DNA of 64,000 bases. Source: Corynebacterium sp. HMSC036D02 (lineage in GTDB: Bacteria > Actinomycetota > Actinomycetes > Mycobacteriales > Mycobacteriaceae). The notes under the pieces were generated by a model that saw only the letters and a program-made list of their open reading frames with translations, was not told the DNA's origin and searched no databases. Made by a program: the position numbers and the translations under genes. Location of the stretch: the NCBI RefSeq assembly GCF_001836165.1, contig NZ_KV827649.1:37628-101627 (forward strand). Direction: 5' to 3'. Shown here piece by piece: positions 38,050 through 48,629 of the stretch; position 1 is the stretch's first letter; the number at the start of each line of letters is the position of its first letter.

Positions 38050-40347
38050 TTAGGCGGTGACGCGATAAACGTCGAAGACACCCTCCGTGTTGCGCAACGT
38101 TGTCATGAGCTGCCCCAACTGCTTGGTATCAGATACCGAGAAGGAAAAGCGCACGGTCGCGATGTGATCATCACCGCGATTGGACGTCATCGACAGCACG
38201 TTGAGGCTCTGCTCGCTGAAGATTCGCGTGAGCTCAAAAAGCAGGCCTTGGCGGTCGATCGCCTCCAATTGCAAGGTTGCGGCGAATGCGCCGGAAGACT
38301 TCGGTCCGCCGGCCCACTCGACCTGCATCATGCGCTCCGGCTCGGACTTCAACTTTTCGGCATTGGTGCAGTCCGCTCGATGGACAGACACACCACCGCC
38401 GCGGGTGACGAAACCAAAGATAGCGTCACCAGGCACCGGCTGGCAGCACTTCGCCAACTTGGCCATGACATCTGGGCTGCCCTCCACCAAGATTCCGGTA
38501 CCGGCAGCGGAATCCTTCGTGTGCTGAGCGCGGGAGTTTTCCAGCTCGCTCAGTGGGGTACGCGAAGCCAAGGCATCGACGGCATCGTCTTGGTCCCCGA
38601 AAAGGGCCATGAGCTGGTTGGCAACGTGCTGTGCCGACACGTGGCCCGCGCCGATGGCGGTGTACAGCGCGTCCACATCTGGATAGTGCAGCTGCTCAGC
38701 CACCTGCTTCATCGAGCTGGCAGTGAACAGCCTGTGCATGGGCAAACCGCCACGTTGTACCTCAGCAGCCAAGGCATCGCGTCCGGCCTCGAGGTGCTCT
38801 TCACGGCGCTCCTTGGCAAACCACTGCCGCACCTTCGTCTTTGCCCGAGGTGATACGAGGAAGTCCTGCCAATCCCGCGAGGGACCAGCATTCGGATCCT
38901 TAGAGGTAAAGATCTCGACCTTATCGCCAGATTTCAGCTCCGATTCCAGGGCTACGAGCTTGCCGTTGACTTTGGCACCGATGCACCTATGCCCGACCTC
39001 AGTATGCACCGCATAGGCGAAGTCCACAGGGGTAGAACCGGCGGGCAGGTTAACCACGTCACCCTTGGGGGTAAAGGCAAAAATCTGCTTGGCCGTAAGG
39101 TCATAGCGCAGGGAATCCAAGAACTCGTTGGGGTCTGCAGCTTCCTTCTGCCAATCCAGCAGCTGACGCATCCACGCCATCTGGTCCACTTCTTCTTGGT
39201 GGCCCGAATTCTTGCCCTTAGTTTCCTTATAACGCCAGTGGGCGGCCACGCCAAACTCCGCGTTATAGTGCATCTCGTGCGTGCGCACCTGCACCTCAAG
39301 GGTGGACCCACCCGCTCCGATCACGGTGGTATGCAGTGATTGGTAGACGCCGAAGCGCGGCGAGGAAATATAGTCCTTAAAGCGCCCTGGAAGAGCTTGG
39401 TACAGCGAATGCACCACGCCAATGGCCGCGTAGCAGGAATTGATGTCATCGACGAGGATGCGAATTCCCACGAGGTCAAAAATTTCCGCGAAGTCACGGC
39501 CGCGCACGATCATCTTCTGGTAAATCGACCAATAGTGCTTCGGGCGCCCCATGACCTCGGCCTCAATGCCATTGGCCTTGAGGGCCTGGCCTACCTGGGC
39601 CTTAATTTCCTTCAGCGCTCGATCACGTGAGGGAGCACGATCCGCCACCATGCGCACGATTTCGTCGTACTTCTTTGGGTACAGGATGGCGAAGGCCAGA
39701 TCCTCAAGCTCCCATTTGACGCTGGCCATTCCTAGGCGGTGAGCCAGCGGCGCAATGACATCGAGGGTCTGGCGTGCCTTCTTCGCTTGCTTCTCGGGTG
39801 GCAGGAAGCGCATGGTCCGCATGTTGTGCAGGCGGTCGCACACCTTGATGACGAGCACGCGCGGGTCGGTGGCCATGGCCACGATCATCTTGCGGATTGT
39901 TTCTGCTTCCGCGGCGGCACCGAGGGCGACCTTGTCGAGCTTCGTTACGCCGTCGACCAACCGGGCCACCTCGGGACCGAAGTCACGGGTAAGGTCCTCC
40001 AGCGAATAGTCAGTATCTTCCACCGTGTCGTGGAGCAAAGCCGCCGCGACAGTCGTGGTGTCCATACCAATTTCAGCCGCAATGGTCGCCACCGCCAACG
40101 GGTGCGTGATATAGGGCTCGCCGGACTTACGGAAAACGCCTTCGTGCAGGCGCTGTGCCGTGGTGTAGGCATTGTTGAGCAGCTCCGCGTCCGCCTTCGG
40201 ATGAAATTCCCGGTGGATAGACATCAAAGGGTCCAGCGCCGGGTTAATCTTTACTCGGCCACCCGTCAGGGAGCGGGCCAAGCGGGCGGACATGCCGCGC
40301 ACGCTGCCTGGCCGCCATGCAGTCTTGTCCTGCTTTTCAGTCGTCAT
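38050..40347 (-). CDS. rel: Bifunctional (p)ppGpp synthetase/hydrolase Rel
   Basis: It makes and breaks (p)ppGpp in the stringent response. The protein is about 765 residues. The HD hydrolase domain ([27 protein letters not shown]) spans about 45-200. The synthetase domain ([33 protein letters not shown]) spans about 240-370. TGS follows at about 400-460 ([20 protein letters not shown]), then the helical and zinc-finger region and ACT at the C-terminus. Both catalytic halves look intact. ATG 40347 has GGAGG 5 nt upstream. It follows apt by 34 nt, the classic dciAE-apt-rel order of C. glutamicum. Confidence 0.95.
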   Translation of the reverse strand: MTTEKQDKTAWRPGSVRGMSARLARSLTGGRVKINPALDPLMSIHREFHPKADAELLNNAYTTAQRLHEGVFRKSGEPYITHPLAVATIAAEIGMDTTTVAAALLHDTVEDTDYSLEDLTRDFGPEVARLVDGVTKLDKVALGAAAEAETIRKMIVAMATDPRVLVIKVCDRLHNMRTMRFLPPEKQAKKARQTLDVIAPLAHRLGMASVKWELEDLAFAILYPKKYDEIVRMVADRAPSRDRALKEIKAQVGQALKANGIEAEVMGRPKHYWSIYQKMIVRGRDFAEIFDLVGIRILVDDINSCYAAIGVVHSLYQALPGRFKDYISSPRFGVYQSLHTTVIGAGGSTLEVQVRTHEMHYNAEFGVAAHWRYKETKGKNSGHQEEVDQMAWMRQLLDWQKEAADPNEFLDSLRYDLTAKQIFAFTPKGDVVNLPAGSTPVDFAYAVHTEVGHRCIGAKVNGKLVALESELKSGDKVEIFTSKDPNAGPSRDWQDFLVSPRAKTKVRQWFAKERREEHLEAGRDALAAEVQRGGLPMHRLFTASSMKQVAEQLHYPDVDALYTAIGAGHVSAQHVANQLMALFGDQDDAVDALASRTPLSELENSRAQHTKDSAAGTGILVEGSPDVMAKLAKCCQPVPGDAIFGFVTRGGGVSVHRADCTNAEKLKSEPERMMQVEWAGGPKSSGAFAATLQLEAIDRQGLLFELTRIFSEQSLNVLSMTSNRGDDHIATVRFSFSVSDTKQLGQLMTTLRNTEGVFDVYRVTA

Positions 40348-40381
40348 GTCTGCCTCCGCGAAGTAGCTTAGGCATACAACC

Positions 40382-40936
40382 TTAGTCCTTCGACCCCATC
40401 TGGTTGAGCACAATCAGCGGAGAACCTTGCAGGCGCTCGCGGCCCTCAAGTCCTTGAACCTCTAAGACCACGACGTTGCCCACGACTTCAGCTCCAGCGG
40501 ATTCCAAGAGCAAGGTGGCGCCGTGGAGTGTGCCGCCGGTGGCGAGGACGTCGTCGACAAGCACGATGCGCTTGCCCTTAATGTCAATGCTGCTATTGGG
40601 GATCTCCAGTGCTGCAGTGCCGTATTCCAGCTCGTACTCCTGGGTCAAGACGGGCGGCGGGAGCTTGCCCTTCTTGCGAATAGCCAAAATACCTAGTCCC
40701 AGCTTGTAGGCTACGGCTGAACCCAGCAGGAAACCGCGTGCATCGAGGCCACCGATCATGTCAGCGCCAAGCTCCTTGCAGGCCTCTGCCAAGCCATCGA
40801 CAACCGCGGTGAAGGAATCAGCATCAGCCAACACCGGGGTCAGATCCTCGAAAAGAATTCCCTCCTCTGGGAAATCCTGGACAAGGCGCACCTTATCCTT
40901 CAAGGCTTGTGCTGCTGCGACGTAAATCTCGCTCAC
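40382..40936 (-). CDS. apt: Adenine phosphoribosyltransferase
   Basis: It salvages adenine to AMP with PRPP. The 184-residue protein has [17 protein letters not shown] near the N-terminus, [16 protein letters not shown], and the PRPP loop [15 protein letters not shown]. Its GTG start overlaps the dciAE stop by 4 nt (GTGA). It is encoded just before rel, as in C. glutamicum. Confidence 0.95.
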   Translation of the reverse strand: MSEIYVAAAQALKDKVRLVQDFPEEGILFEDLTPVLADADSFTAVVDGLAEACKELGADMIGGLDARGFLLGSAVAYKLGLGILAIRKKGKLPPPVLTQEYELEYGTAALEIPNSSIDIKGKRIVLVDDVLATGGTLHGATLLLESAGAEVVGNVVVLEVQGLEGRERLQGSPLIVLNQMGSKD

Positions 40937-42546
40937 GACTCTTCCTTTGTTTCAGTTGCTGTTGTGGGGCTATAGCTCCAACGGTCGAGATTCCACCCGA
41001 TACCCGCAAGGCCAGTGTAGGGCACCACGCCGGTGACAGCGCGGTCGACAATGAATGTGCGAGGCTGCGCGGCGATGGGAATAGAAGGCAGCTCCTCCCA
41101 CAATTCCTGCTCCAGATTCCGCAGCGCCGCCGCGTGCTTCACGCTAGAGGACGGCGCGGAATGCTCACGCATCGGATCCACGGCGTCGAGGTAGACATCT
41201 ATCTCCGGCAGCCCACTTGCAGGATCTGCGGCCAATTGCGCACGGGAAACCCGCTCACCGGAACGGTCCTCCACCGTGATTCCCGCCGGTTCGCACGCCG
41301 CGCGGAGCTCCTCCACCATCGCCTTATAACGCGGGTTAGGCGCGAGGTAACCCACTCCGATGGTGTAGCCGGATAGGCCGGATGCCGTTGCATTGTCTAG
41401 CGGAACGGTTGTCAGCGAGGACATCTGCGCCGCGACCGGATCATCATTGCGCACGGTACGGACTGTGACAGCAGGAACGTCCACGCCCGATTCCTTCGAC
41501 GAGACCTGCGCCAAACGCTGTGCATCCACACAGGCCGCAAAGGCAGCGCGTGCCCACGGCTGGGAAAGAGTCCCAGCATCGGAGAATACTAAGGTGTCTG
41601 TCAGACTTCCCGCTACAGACGTCACCTCCACTGGCTTGCCCTCTGCATCCCGGTCGAACCACGACGGTGACGCGGTGGCGGCTTCGGCAACGCGGAGCTC
41701 ATCTGAGGCGACAAACGCGGCGGCGTCTGCGCTTCTCGGAAGCATGAGGATTTCGCGCAGAGTCGGCTTATCGCCGTAATAGTTTTCGTTGGAGGTCAGC
41801 ACGATAGCACCGTCATCCTCCACGCGTTCGATTTTATAAGGACCGAAGGAAACCTGTAACTCCGGGTCAAAGCGGCCTGGTTCCATAGAGAAACCATAGC
41901 GCCACGCCTCTGCTACCGGCTGCAAAGTCGCAACGTCCTGGGAATGCAGAGCTGCATTGAGTTCTTCGATGCTCATTTCGGCCCGCTTGGCCAACACGTG
42001 TGCTGGGACTACCGAACCCGGCCCAAACAAGTAGCGCCACCGCGAACCGGAATCGGGTGTAAACCATACGGTGAACTTCTTGCTATGGGGCGCGCATTCC
42101 ACCTCCGTCACTTCCTCCATCAGTGGAAGGTGGGAACCGAAAGTCTCGCTCAACTGCCCGGCGGTAAAGGCCAAAAGGTAGTCGTCACAGGTCACGGGTT
42201 CGCCGTCGGCAAAACGCGCCTGCTCGGTAAGCGTAAAGTCCACGTGCGCCCCAGCGTTTTCCCCCTCGGCGGGGAAGAATTCAGCATCGGCGAGATCTGA
42301 ATTAGGGACCATCTGCCCCGCCGGGCCCGGTACGTAGAGTGCCGGGAACACGCGGCTTGCCAGCTGGGCAGCACCCACCGCATCCCCCCACGCCGTGGCG
42401 GCATTGCTGGTGGCAATGGGGGCGTCGGCCAGCACCGCAAAGCGCGAAGGTGGTGTGTCTTTGTCAGTGCCGCCTTCCTGTGCCCCGCATCCGGTCACAG
42501 CAAGCGCTACGGCTGCAAGCAGCGCCGCGACTGATGGAATACGCAC
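40933..42546 (-). CDS. dciAE: Solute-binding lipoprotein, family 5 (dipeptide-binding-like)
   Basis: The 537-residue exported lipoprotein has a lipobox VTGC at C20. Its length and segments such as [16 protein letters not shown] and the C-terminal region fit the DppA/OppA solute-binding fold. No permease or ATPase genes are next to it. It starts with GTG and lies 3 nt after secF. In C. glutamicum the equivalent gene, dciAE, also precedes apt and rel. The binding specificity is unknown, and the fold is divergent, so transport may not be its only role. Confidence 0.82.
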   Translation of the reverse strand: MRIPSVAALLAAVALAVTGCGAQEGGTDKDTPPSRFAVLADAPIATSNAATAWGDAVGAAQLASRVFPALYVPGPAGQMVPNSDLADAEFFPAEGENAGAHVDFTLTEQARFADGEPVTCDDYLLAFTAGQLSETFGSHLPLMEEVTEVECAPHSKKFTVWFTPDSGSRWRYLFGPGSVVPAHVLAKRAEMSIEELNAALHSQDVATLQPVAEAWRYGFSMEPGRFDPELQVSFGPYKIERVEDDGAIVLTSNENYYGDKPTLREILMLPRSADAAAFVASDELRVAEAATASPSWFDRDAEGKPVEVTSVAGSLTDTLVFSDAGTLSQPWARAAFAACVDAQRLAQVSSKESGVDVPAVTVRTVRNDDPVAAQMSSLTTVPLDNATASGLSGYTIGVGYLAPNPRYKAMVEELRAACEPAGITVEDRSGERVSRAQLAADPASGLPEIDVYLDAVDPMREHSAPSSSVKHAAALRNLEQELWEELPSIPIAAQPRTFIVDRAVTGVVPYTGLAGIGWNLDRWSYSPTTATETKEES

Positions 42547-42549
42547 GGT

Positions 42550-43713
42550 TTAGCGCCCAGGGCGCCAGGACGCCCTACCAGACTCGTCGCTACGCGGCCC
42601 GGATTCGGTCTGCGTTACGGCTGGTGCGGAAGCTGCGGCCGGGGATGCCACGGTGCGCGTTGCCTTCGGCGCATCCTCACCCTCTGCTTCGGCGCTCCCA
42701 CCCTCAGCACGGTAGGCAGCGACCACCTCGTTGTGCTTCTTGACACTCTTGCGCTGATTCGACAAGGTCACCAGCAACGTGGTGGCTAGGAAGATAGAGG
42801 AGAAGACACCTTCAATAACGCCAATGAACTGGACCAATGCCAGATCTCGCAAAGTACCAATGCCCATCAACCACACAGCGACGACGAACAGCGCGATGAT
42901 AGGCAAGGCCGAAATCACGGAGGTCGAGATGGAACGCATCACGGTCTGGTTAACGGCCAAGTTAGTGAGCTCGGCGTAGGTCTTCCTGCGTTGGCCTTCC
43001 AGGCCCGTTGTATTCTCATCCACCTTGTCGAAGACAATGACGGAATCGTAGAGGGAGAAGGTCAGAACTGTCAGCAGACCGATGATGACGGCCGGGGACA
43101 CCTCGAAGCCGAAGAGCGCGTAGATACCCGCGATGAAGACGCCGTCAAAGATGAGCGCGAGGATTGCGGCAAAGGCCATATCGCGCTGCAAGCGGACCGC
43201 CACATAAATGGTGGCCAGTACGAGGAAGACCGCCATGGCAACGACCATGCGTTGGGTGATCGACGAACCCCAGGATTCCGACACCGTCGAGGAGCCAATT
43301 GCATCCGGGCTCGGCTTGCCGTTGTCGTCCTTGACTTGGTACGTCTCAAAGATGGCCTGGCGGGCCTGGTTAACCTCCTCCTGCGATAGGCGCTCGGAGG
43401 TGATCTCCAGAGTCTCCGAGGAACCGGCACCCACAATCTGCACCAGCTCCGGAGTGACACCGGTGGCTTCAGTGAAGGTTTCTTCTACCTGTTCAGTAGA
43501 AAGATCGCCGGCAGGCATGTTGAGCTTCGTTCCGCCCTCAAAATCAAGAGACAGATTGAAGCCGCGAAGTACGATAGCCAGGATCGAGGCAATAAGCAGC
43601 ACGCCGGCGATGGTGTACCAGGTCTTAGCCCGGCCCACGAAGTCAAATCCACTGCCGTCCACATAGAGACGGTCAAAACGGGAAATCTTGCGGTTAGTAG
43701 TTTCGACAGCCAT
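42550..43713 (-). CDS. secF: Protein translocase subunit SecF
   Basis: The 387-residue membrane protein works with SecD and YajC to help SecYEG export using proton-motive force. A first span (about 33-52) leads to the P1-like periplasmic domain (LDFEGGTKLNMPAG). Five more spans follow, including FDGVFIAGIYALFG and LTFSLYDSVIVFDKV. The C-terminal 70 residues are Ala/Glu/Ser-rich and cytoplasmic. The gap to secD is 2 nt. Confidence 0.95.
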   Translation of the reverse strand: MAVETTNRKISRFDRLYVDGSGFDFVGRAKTWYTIAGVLLIASILAIVLRGFNLSLDFEGGTKLNMPAGDLSTEQVEETFTEATGVTPELVQIVGAGSSETLEITSERLSQEEVNQARQAIFETYQVKDDNGKPSPDAIGSSTVSESWGSSITQRMVVAMAVFLVLATIYVAVRLQRDMAFAAILALIFDGVFIAGIYALFGFEVSPAVIIGLLTVLTFSLYDSVIVFDKVDENTTGLEGQRRKTYAELTNLAVNQTVMRSISTSVISALPIIALFVVAVWLMGIGTLRDLALVQFIGVIEGVFSSIFLATTLLVTLSNQRKSVKKHNEVVAAYRAEGGSAEAEGEDAPKATRTVASPAAASAPAVTQTESGPRSDESGRASWRPGR

Positions 43714-43715
43714 GG

Positions 43716-45569
43716 TTACTTCTCCTCATCCGTAGCAGTAGCCACGAGTTTCTTGGCCGGTTTGGCATAAAAGCCGCGTTCACGGCGCTCCTCCACAAGG
43801 TTGTAAATACCGCCCAGGCCGTTCATGGACGGCTTGGCAAAGGCCGGGCGGCTACCAAGAAGCTGCATGAGCGGTGCCATGATCAGGAAGGATACGACGA
43901 GGTCGAAGATGGTGGTGAGGCCCATGGTGAAGGCGAAGCCCTTGACTGCGCCAATGGACAAGAAGTAGACCACCACGGAGCCAATGAGGGTCACGGCCTT
44001 ACCGGTGACAATCGTGGCTCGCGAACGCTCCCAACCAGTGCGGGTGGCGGAGCGGAAGGTACGTCCGCTCAAGAGCTCATCCTTCATACGCTCGTAGTAA
44101 ACCACGAAGGAGTCAGCCGTGGCGCCAATACCGATAACCAAGCCCGCCATGCCGGAAAGGTCAAGCGAGTAACCGATCCACCGGCCCAGCAGAACCAGTG
44201 CGCCATAAAGCAGGACGCAGGTTGCGCTGAGGACCAACAGGGCCACCGAAGACAGAGCACGGAAGTAGTAGATGGAATACAGCGAAACCAGAATGAGGCC
44301 CACGATGCCCGCGATGAGCGCTGCCTCAAGAGCTGCCTTACCCAGCGATGGCGGAACGGTTTCTACCGTGCCGCCCGGCTCGCCGTTAGCGCCGGTAAAG
44401 GACAGCGGGAGCGCACCATAACGGAGGTTATTGGCCAGGTTCTGGGCCTCCTCCTGCGTGAAGTCACCGGTGATGGAAGTAGCAGAACCAACCGGGGTCG
44501 CACCTTGGATCACCGGCGCGGAAATCACGGCGGAGTCAAGGGTGATAGCCACCTGCTTCTGCAGGTACTCCTGGGTCAGGGTGGCCCAGGTCTGCGAACC
44601 ATTGGGCCCATCGCCGGTCTTGAAGGCGAAGTTAATCTCCATCTGTCCGGTCTGAGAATTCAGCCCGCCCTGAATCGGGGCGTTGTTATCAATCTCATTA
44701 CCGGTCAGGCGAGTTCCGTGCGGATCGTCAATACCGTCCAGCAGCGGAGCCGGGTTAAGAATGTAGGGTTGCTGATTCGAGTAATCACAAGCCACCAAGG
44801 GCTTTGCGGGGTCGTCGGTACCTGCCAGCGGATCAGATTCCGCATCACAGGTCATCAGCCCCAGGGCTGCGGTCTGCACGGTAGGGTCTTCGGACTGGCG
44901 GTCCTTGAGCAGAACCTCAGTGACCTTGTCGCGGCGCTCAGTTTCCTCAAGGGAGTTCGCTGGGTCCGGAAGCGGCTTTTCGCTCACGGTCGGAGCCGGT
45001 GAATTGTCATCCTTCTCCTTGTCCTTCTGATCGCCGCCCTGGGCAGCGTCGGCACTCTGGTTGAGTGCTTCGTGGATGGAGGCCAGCGACTGGTTGGCAT
45101 GCTCCGGGCTTACTACCCCGTACTTAACCCAGCGGTTAGCCATGTCCGTCATGGTCTTTTCAAGTTTGTCCATATCTGGCATTGGCTGCTCGCCCACTGG
45201 GCGGAACAACAGCTGGGAGGTTTGGCCCACGGCCTGCGCCTGGGAAGCATCTTCACCGGGAACGGTAATGACCAAGCTGTCGCCGCTGATGACGACCTCA
45301 GAGCCGGATACGCCCATGCCGTTCACGCGCTGCTCGAGGATGGTGCGCGCCTGCTGCAGCTGTTCCTGGGTGGGGTCTTCACCCTGTGGCACCAGGGTTA
45401 CGCGGGTTCCGCCCTGCAGGTCAATGCCGAGCTTGGGGGTTGGTGATTTATCACCGGTCAAAAATATCAGCGCATAAACCACGATGACAATGAGCGCGAA
45501 GAGCGCCATCGCACGCTTGGGCCATTGCCGTTGACGGCTGCTAACGCCACCACGTTTCGAAGCGGACAC
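43716..45569 (-). CDS. secD: Protein translocase subunit SecD
   Basis: The 617-residue membrane protein has a first span near residues 20-39, then LGIDLQGGTRVTLVPQG opening the large extracytoplasmic domain. Residues about 165-200 form a charged Asp/Lys-rich insertion. The C-terminal half has five spans with MAGLVIGIGATADSFVVYYERMKDEL, the RND-like signature split here for length. It forms the SecDF complex with the gene directly downstream. Confidence 0.95.
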   Translation of the reverse strand: MSASKRGGVSSRQRQWPKRAMALFALIVIVVYALIFLTGDKSPTPKLGIDLQGGTRVTLVPQGEDPTQEQLQQARTILEQRVNGMGVSGSEVVISGDSLVITVPGEDASQAQAVGQTSQLLFRPVGEQPMPDMDKLEKTMTDMANRWVKYGVVSPEHANQSLASIHEALNQSADAAQGGDQKDKEKDDNSPAPTVSEKPLPDPANSLEETERRDKVTEVLLKDRQSEDPTVQTAALGLMTCDAESDPLAGTDDPAKPLVACDYSNQQPYILNPAPLLDGIDDPHGTRLTGNEIDNNAPIQGGLNSQTGQMEINFAFKTGDGPNGSQTWATLTQEYLQKQVAITLDSAVISAPVIQGATPVGSATSITGDFTQEEAQNLANNLRYGALPLSFTGANGEPGGTVETVPPSLGKAALEAALIAGIVGLILVSLYSIYYFRALSSVALLVLSATCVLLYGALVLLGRWIGYSLDLSGMAGLVIGIGATADSFVVYYERMKDELLSGRTFRSATRTGWERSRATIVTGKAVTLIGSVVVYFLSIGAVKGFAFTMGLTTIFDLVVSFLIMAPLMQLLGSRPAFAKPSMNGLGGIYNLVEERRERGFYAKPAKKLVATATDEEK

Positions 45570-45755
45570 AAAGATCTCCTGTGTTGTGAGGAACAGGGCT
45601 AAAAATCATAGGTCATGGCAGCTAACGCCGCGCACGCACTGGACGCCGCGGTGCCACCATGACTAAAGCACAGTCCACCATGGTACGTCATGGACCGTTG
45701 TTTTCCTTAACAGACTTAAGGTACGCGCCCGCACTGTGACGAGCGCAACGCAATC

Positions 45756-46088
45756 TTAGAGTTTCGGGAAGCGCTCGTCGCTCTCGTCCTCCGACTCCAC
45801 CGGAGCATCCTCATTCATGCCGGCTTCTTCAGCGGAACGAACGATGGCCATCGTGTCGAAGGTCATCACGGTGCCGTCCTTCACCTGCAGATCAACCTGC
45901 TCCCCGCGAGCCTCGACGACGGTTCCGTGGAGGCCTCCGGCGGTAATCACGTCCTGGCCCGGCTGCAAAGACGACTGGAGTTTGTGCATCTGCGCCTGGC
46001 GCTTGCGCTGTGCGCGCATAGACATAAAGCTCGGCAGAATAACGAGGACGGCTAGGACTAGGAGGAGAATAAGTTGGGTTCCGTTCAT
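45756..46088 (-). CDS. yajC: Preprotein translocase subunit YajC
   Basis: The 110-residue single-pass membrane protein starts MNGTQLILLLVLAVLVILP. The cytoplasmic domain has LQPGQDVITAGGLHGTVV, typical of YajC, and an acidic tail. It associates with SecDF. ATG 46088 is used; CACACT lies 8 nt ahead and no ribosome binding site is visible. It sits 39 nt after ruvB and 186 nt before secD. Confidence 0.92.
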   Translation of the reverse strand: MNGTQLILLLVLAVLVILPSFMSMRAQRKRQAQMHKLQSSLQPGQDVITAGGLHGTVVEARGEQVDLQVKDGTVMTFDTMAIVRSAEEAGMNEDAPVESEDESDERFPKL

Positions 46089-46127
46089 AAAAGGCCAGTG
46101 TGCCAGACAGCCCAGCTTCTGGGCCAA

Positions 46128-47213
46128 TTAGAAGAGCGCCCCGCCAACCGTCCCCTCGGGCGCTTCCAGTCCCAAGTGTTGCCATGCCGCCGCCGTGGCC
46201 ACGCGGCCGCGGCCGGTTCGTGAGATCATGCCGGCACGCACGAGATAGGGCTCACAGACCTCCTCCACCGTCGATGGTTCCTCGCCCACCGCGATGGCTA
46301 GGGTATTCACTCCTACGGGGCCACCGCCGTGGCCTTTGATCAAAGCCCCGAGCACCGCGCGGTCAAGACGGTCCAATCCGCGCTCATCGACGTCGAAGAC
46401 CCGCAGCGCTGCCTGGGCAGCTGCAACATTAATATGTCCATCCCCGTTGACTTCGGCATAGTCTCGGACTCGGCGCAAAAGCCGGTTGGCAATACGCGGA
46501 GTGCCACGCGAGCGGGAACCAATCTCTACCGCGGCATCCTGATCGATGTCCACCTCCAGAATCCGCGCTGCACGGCTAATTACCCGGGTGAGATCCTCAG
46601 TATCGTAATACTCCATCTGCGCGGTGAAACCGAAGCGATCACGCAACGGACCAGTCAGCATGCCCGCACGAGTTGTCGCTCCTACCAGTGTAAAAGGCGG
46701 GATTTCCAGCGGGATGGACGTCGCTCCTGGGCCTTTGCCCACGATGACATCGATGCGGAAATCCTCCATTGCCATGTAGAGCATTTCCTCAGCTGGGCGG
46801 GCGATGCGGTGAATTTCATCGATGAAGAGCACATCCCCCTCCATCAGATTCGACAACATCGCCGCTAGATCCCCGGCCCTCTCCAGCGCTGGGCCCGAGG
46901 TCATACGCAAGGAGCTTCCCAGCTCTTGGGCGATGATCATCGCCATGGTGGTCTTGCCCAGCCCAGGCGGGCCGGAGAGCAATACGTGGTCCGGGGTGAC
47001 ACCGCGGTTTTTCGCGCCATTGAGCACGAGCGATAGCTGCTCGCGCACCTTGGGTTGGCCAATGAATTCATCGAGGGACTTCGGGCGCAGCGAGCGCTCA
47101 ATATCGTGCTCGCCCTGTTGCTCTGTGGCGTCCACATCCTGGTTACGCTGCGGGGGCGAGCTTAAATCCATCCCCTCCGGAAGCTTAAATTCAGTGCGTT
47201 CTACGTCTGACAT
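46128..47213 (-). CDS. ruvB: Holliday junction branch migration ATPase RuvB
   Basis: The protein of about 361 residues is the hexameric motor of branch migration. It has [18 protein letters not shown], Walker [12 protein letters not shown], Walker [17 protein letters not shown], sensor 1 [12 protein letters not shown], and the C-terminal winged helix ([20 protein letters not shown]). ATG 47213 has GGGGAG 10 nt ahead; a GTG at 47222 is less well placed. It is the third gene of ruvC-ruvA-ruvB. Confidence 0.96.
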   Translation of the reverse strand: MSDVERTEFKLPEGMDLSSPPQRNQDVDATEQQGEHDIERSLRPKSLDEFIGQPKVREQLSLVLNGAKNRGVTPDHVLLSGPPGLGKTTMAMIIAQELGSSLRMTSGPALERAGDLAAMLSNLMEGDVLFIDEIHRIARPAEEMLYMAMEDFRIDVIVGKGPGATSIPLEIPPFTLVGATTRAGMLTGPLRDRFGFTAQMEYYDTEDLTRVISRAARILEVDIDQDAAVEIGSRSRGTPRIANRLLRRVRDYAEVNGDGHINVAAAQAALRVFDVDERGLDRLDRAVLGALIKGHGGGPVGVNTLAIAVGEEPSTVEEVCEPYLVRAGMISRTGRGRVATAAAWQHLGLEAPEGTVGGALF

Positions 47214-47228
47214 GTCACCCACTCTCCC

Positions 47229-47837
47229 CTATTTCTTGGCGCCAAGCTGGCTCAGCGCTGCGCGCAGCACCACCGGCGTCGCCGCATCGGGTTGCTCTGC
47301 CGCCACGGATTCCACCACGGGGCGGGCCATTTTATCAGTAAAGCCCAACCCAATAAGAGCCTCAACGACATCCTCAACCACCGGCCCGGCGGCAGCCGGG
47401 GCAGCAGCCGAGAGATCCGCGCCTTCTGCCGGGGCGAAAGCCTTGACCTTATCTTTGAGCTCCAGAATCAACCGCTGTGCGACGCGTTTGCCCACTCCCG
47501 GGATTTTCTGCAAGCGTGCGGCCTCCTCCCCCGCAATCGCCTGTGCCAAATCGCCCGCGCTCATCACGGACAGAGCAGCTAGAGCCAGTTTTGGCCCCAG
47601 CCCAGAAACCGTTTGGAGGACGTGGAACATATCGCGGTCATCCTGACTGGTGAAGCCGTAAAGCGTCATCGAGTCTTCCTTTACCACGAGCGTGGTCATG
47701 ATCCGCGTTTCCTCGCCACGCTGTAGGGTTCCCAGCATGGCCGGGGTGGCCAGGACCTTATAGCCCACGCCAGCGCATTCCAGCACGGCATGATCAAGCT
47801 GGATGTCTAGGACGGTTCCGCGCAAAGATGCAATCAT
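47229..47837 (-). CDS. ruvA: Holliday junction DNA-binding subunit RuvA
   Basis: The 202-residue protein recognises four-way junctions and loads RuvB. The N-terminal OB domain is MIASLRGTVLDIQLDHAVLE, followed by helix-hairpin-helix motifs (LQTVSGLGPKLALAAL, LQKIPGVGKRVAQRL). An Ala-rich linker leads to the C-terminal RuvB-binding domain (EALIGLGFTDKMARPVV). Confidence 0.95.
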   Translation of the reverse strand: MIASLRGTVLDIQLDHAVLECAGVGYKVLATPAMLGTLQRGEETRIMTTLVVKEDSMTLYGFTSQDDRDMFHVLQTVSGLGPKLALAALSVMSAGDLAQAIAGEEAARLQKIPGVGKRVAQRLILELKDKVKAFAPAEGADLSAAAPAAAGPVVEDVVEALIGLGFTDKMARPVVESVAAEQPDAATPVVLRAALSQLGAKK

Positions 47838-47876
47838 TAATAGGGTTCCTTGGTGTGAGTGGTTGTGCCAGTTAGC

Positions 47877-48488
47877 TTAGGAGGTCGTCTTCGCCGCCCG
47901 GGAGACGGATGCGGTACGCGGCGAGGTGCCGCGTACTCCGCTCGTTCGTGCCCCGGCCCCGACGCCAGCGCTCGCATCACCACCGGTCATCCATGCCAGG
48001 GCTGGCGCACGCCAGCAGTGACACACGGCTAGGGCTAGGGCATCCGCAGCGTCGGCCGGCTTAGGCGCTTCACTGAGCCCCAAGATTCGAGTAATCATGG
48101 CAGTCATCTGCTTCTTATCAGCGCGCCCATTGCCCGAAATTGCTTTTTTGACTTCGGAAGGGGTGTACATGTGCACCGGAATATCCCGCTCTGCTGCGGC
48201 AAGGACCAATACCCCAACTGCGTGCGCGGTCTGCATCACGGTTGAGACTTGACCGCGTTCGAATACGCGCTCGAGGGCCACGACATCCGGCTTATAGTCA
48301 TCCATCCATTCCCGGACTGCCACCGATAGTCGCTTCAGGCGCTCCCCTAAGTCCTTGTCGCTGGGGGTGCGGACGACCCCTACGGCGATGGGAATGACCC
48401 CACGCCCACAACCGGCTTGGACAACTGACAGACCGCAACGCGTCAGACCGGGATCAATGCCCATAACGCGCAACCCCTCCAAGTTCAC
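47877..48488 (-). CDS. ruvC: Holliday junction endonuclease RuvC
   Basis: It cleaves Holliday junctions. The protein of about 203 residues starts GTG 48488, just after GAGGAGG. Catalytic acids lie in [11 protein letters not shown] (Asp), [16 protein letters not shown] (Glu) and [15 protein letters not shown] (Asp pair). The last 35-40 residues (after [11 protein letters not shown]) form a Gly/Ala/Ser/Thr-rich basic tail absent from the core fold. It heads the ruvC-A-B operon. A 30-bp imperfect palindrome lies upstream of it. Confidence 0.95.
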   Translation of the reverse strand: MNLEGLRVMGIDPGLTRCGLSVVQAGCGRGVIPIAVGVVRTPSDKDLGERLKRLSVAVREWMDDYKPDVVALERVFERGQVSTVMQTAHAVGVLVLAAAERDIPVHMYTPSEVKKAISGNGRADKKQMTAMITRILGLSEAPKPADAADALALAVCHCWRAPALAWMTGGDASAGVGAGARTSGVRGTSPRTASVSRAAKTTS

Positions 48489-48538
48489 GGCCGCCTCCTC
48501 GCCCTTGTTACACGCGCCCTTGTGAAGCGCTTGTTTAT

Positions 48539-48568
48539 CTAGGAACAGTGTACACACATGTGTTCTAG
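48539..48568 (-). promoter_or_regulatory. Imperfect palindrome in the ruvC/nitroreductase divergent region
   Basis: CTAGGAACA at 48539-48547 mirrors TGTTCTAG at 48561-48568, with a smaller perfect palindrome ACACATGTGT inside. On the minus strand it includes GAAC-N4-GTGT, a partial match to the GAAC-N4-GTTC LexA box. ruvC operons are SOS-controlled in M. tuberculosis. The site is 51 nt upstream of the ruvC start. LexA control is a hypothesis. Confidence 0.4.
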
Positions 48569-48616
48569 TCTAGGCAGTCCCCCAAGCCGCTTACTCGCCT
48601 CTCCTACTGCGCGGCG

Positions 48617-48622
48617 TAGAGT
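48617..48622 (+). promoter_or_regulatory. -10 box TAGAGT of nitroreductase gene (leaderless)
   Basis: TAGAGT is followed by 7 nt and then ATG 48630, with no ribosome binding site in between. Confidence 0.5.
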
Positions 48623-48629
48623 GGCGCGC

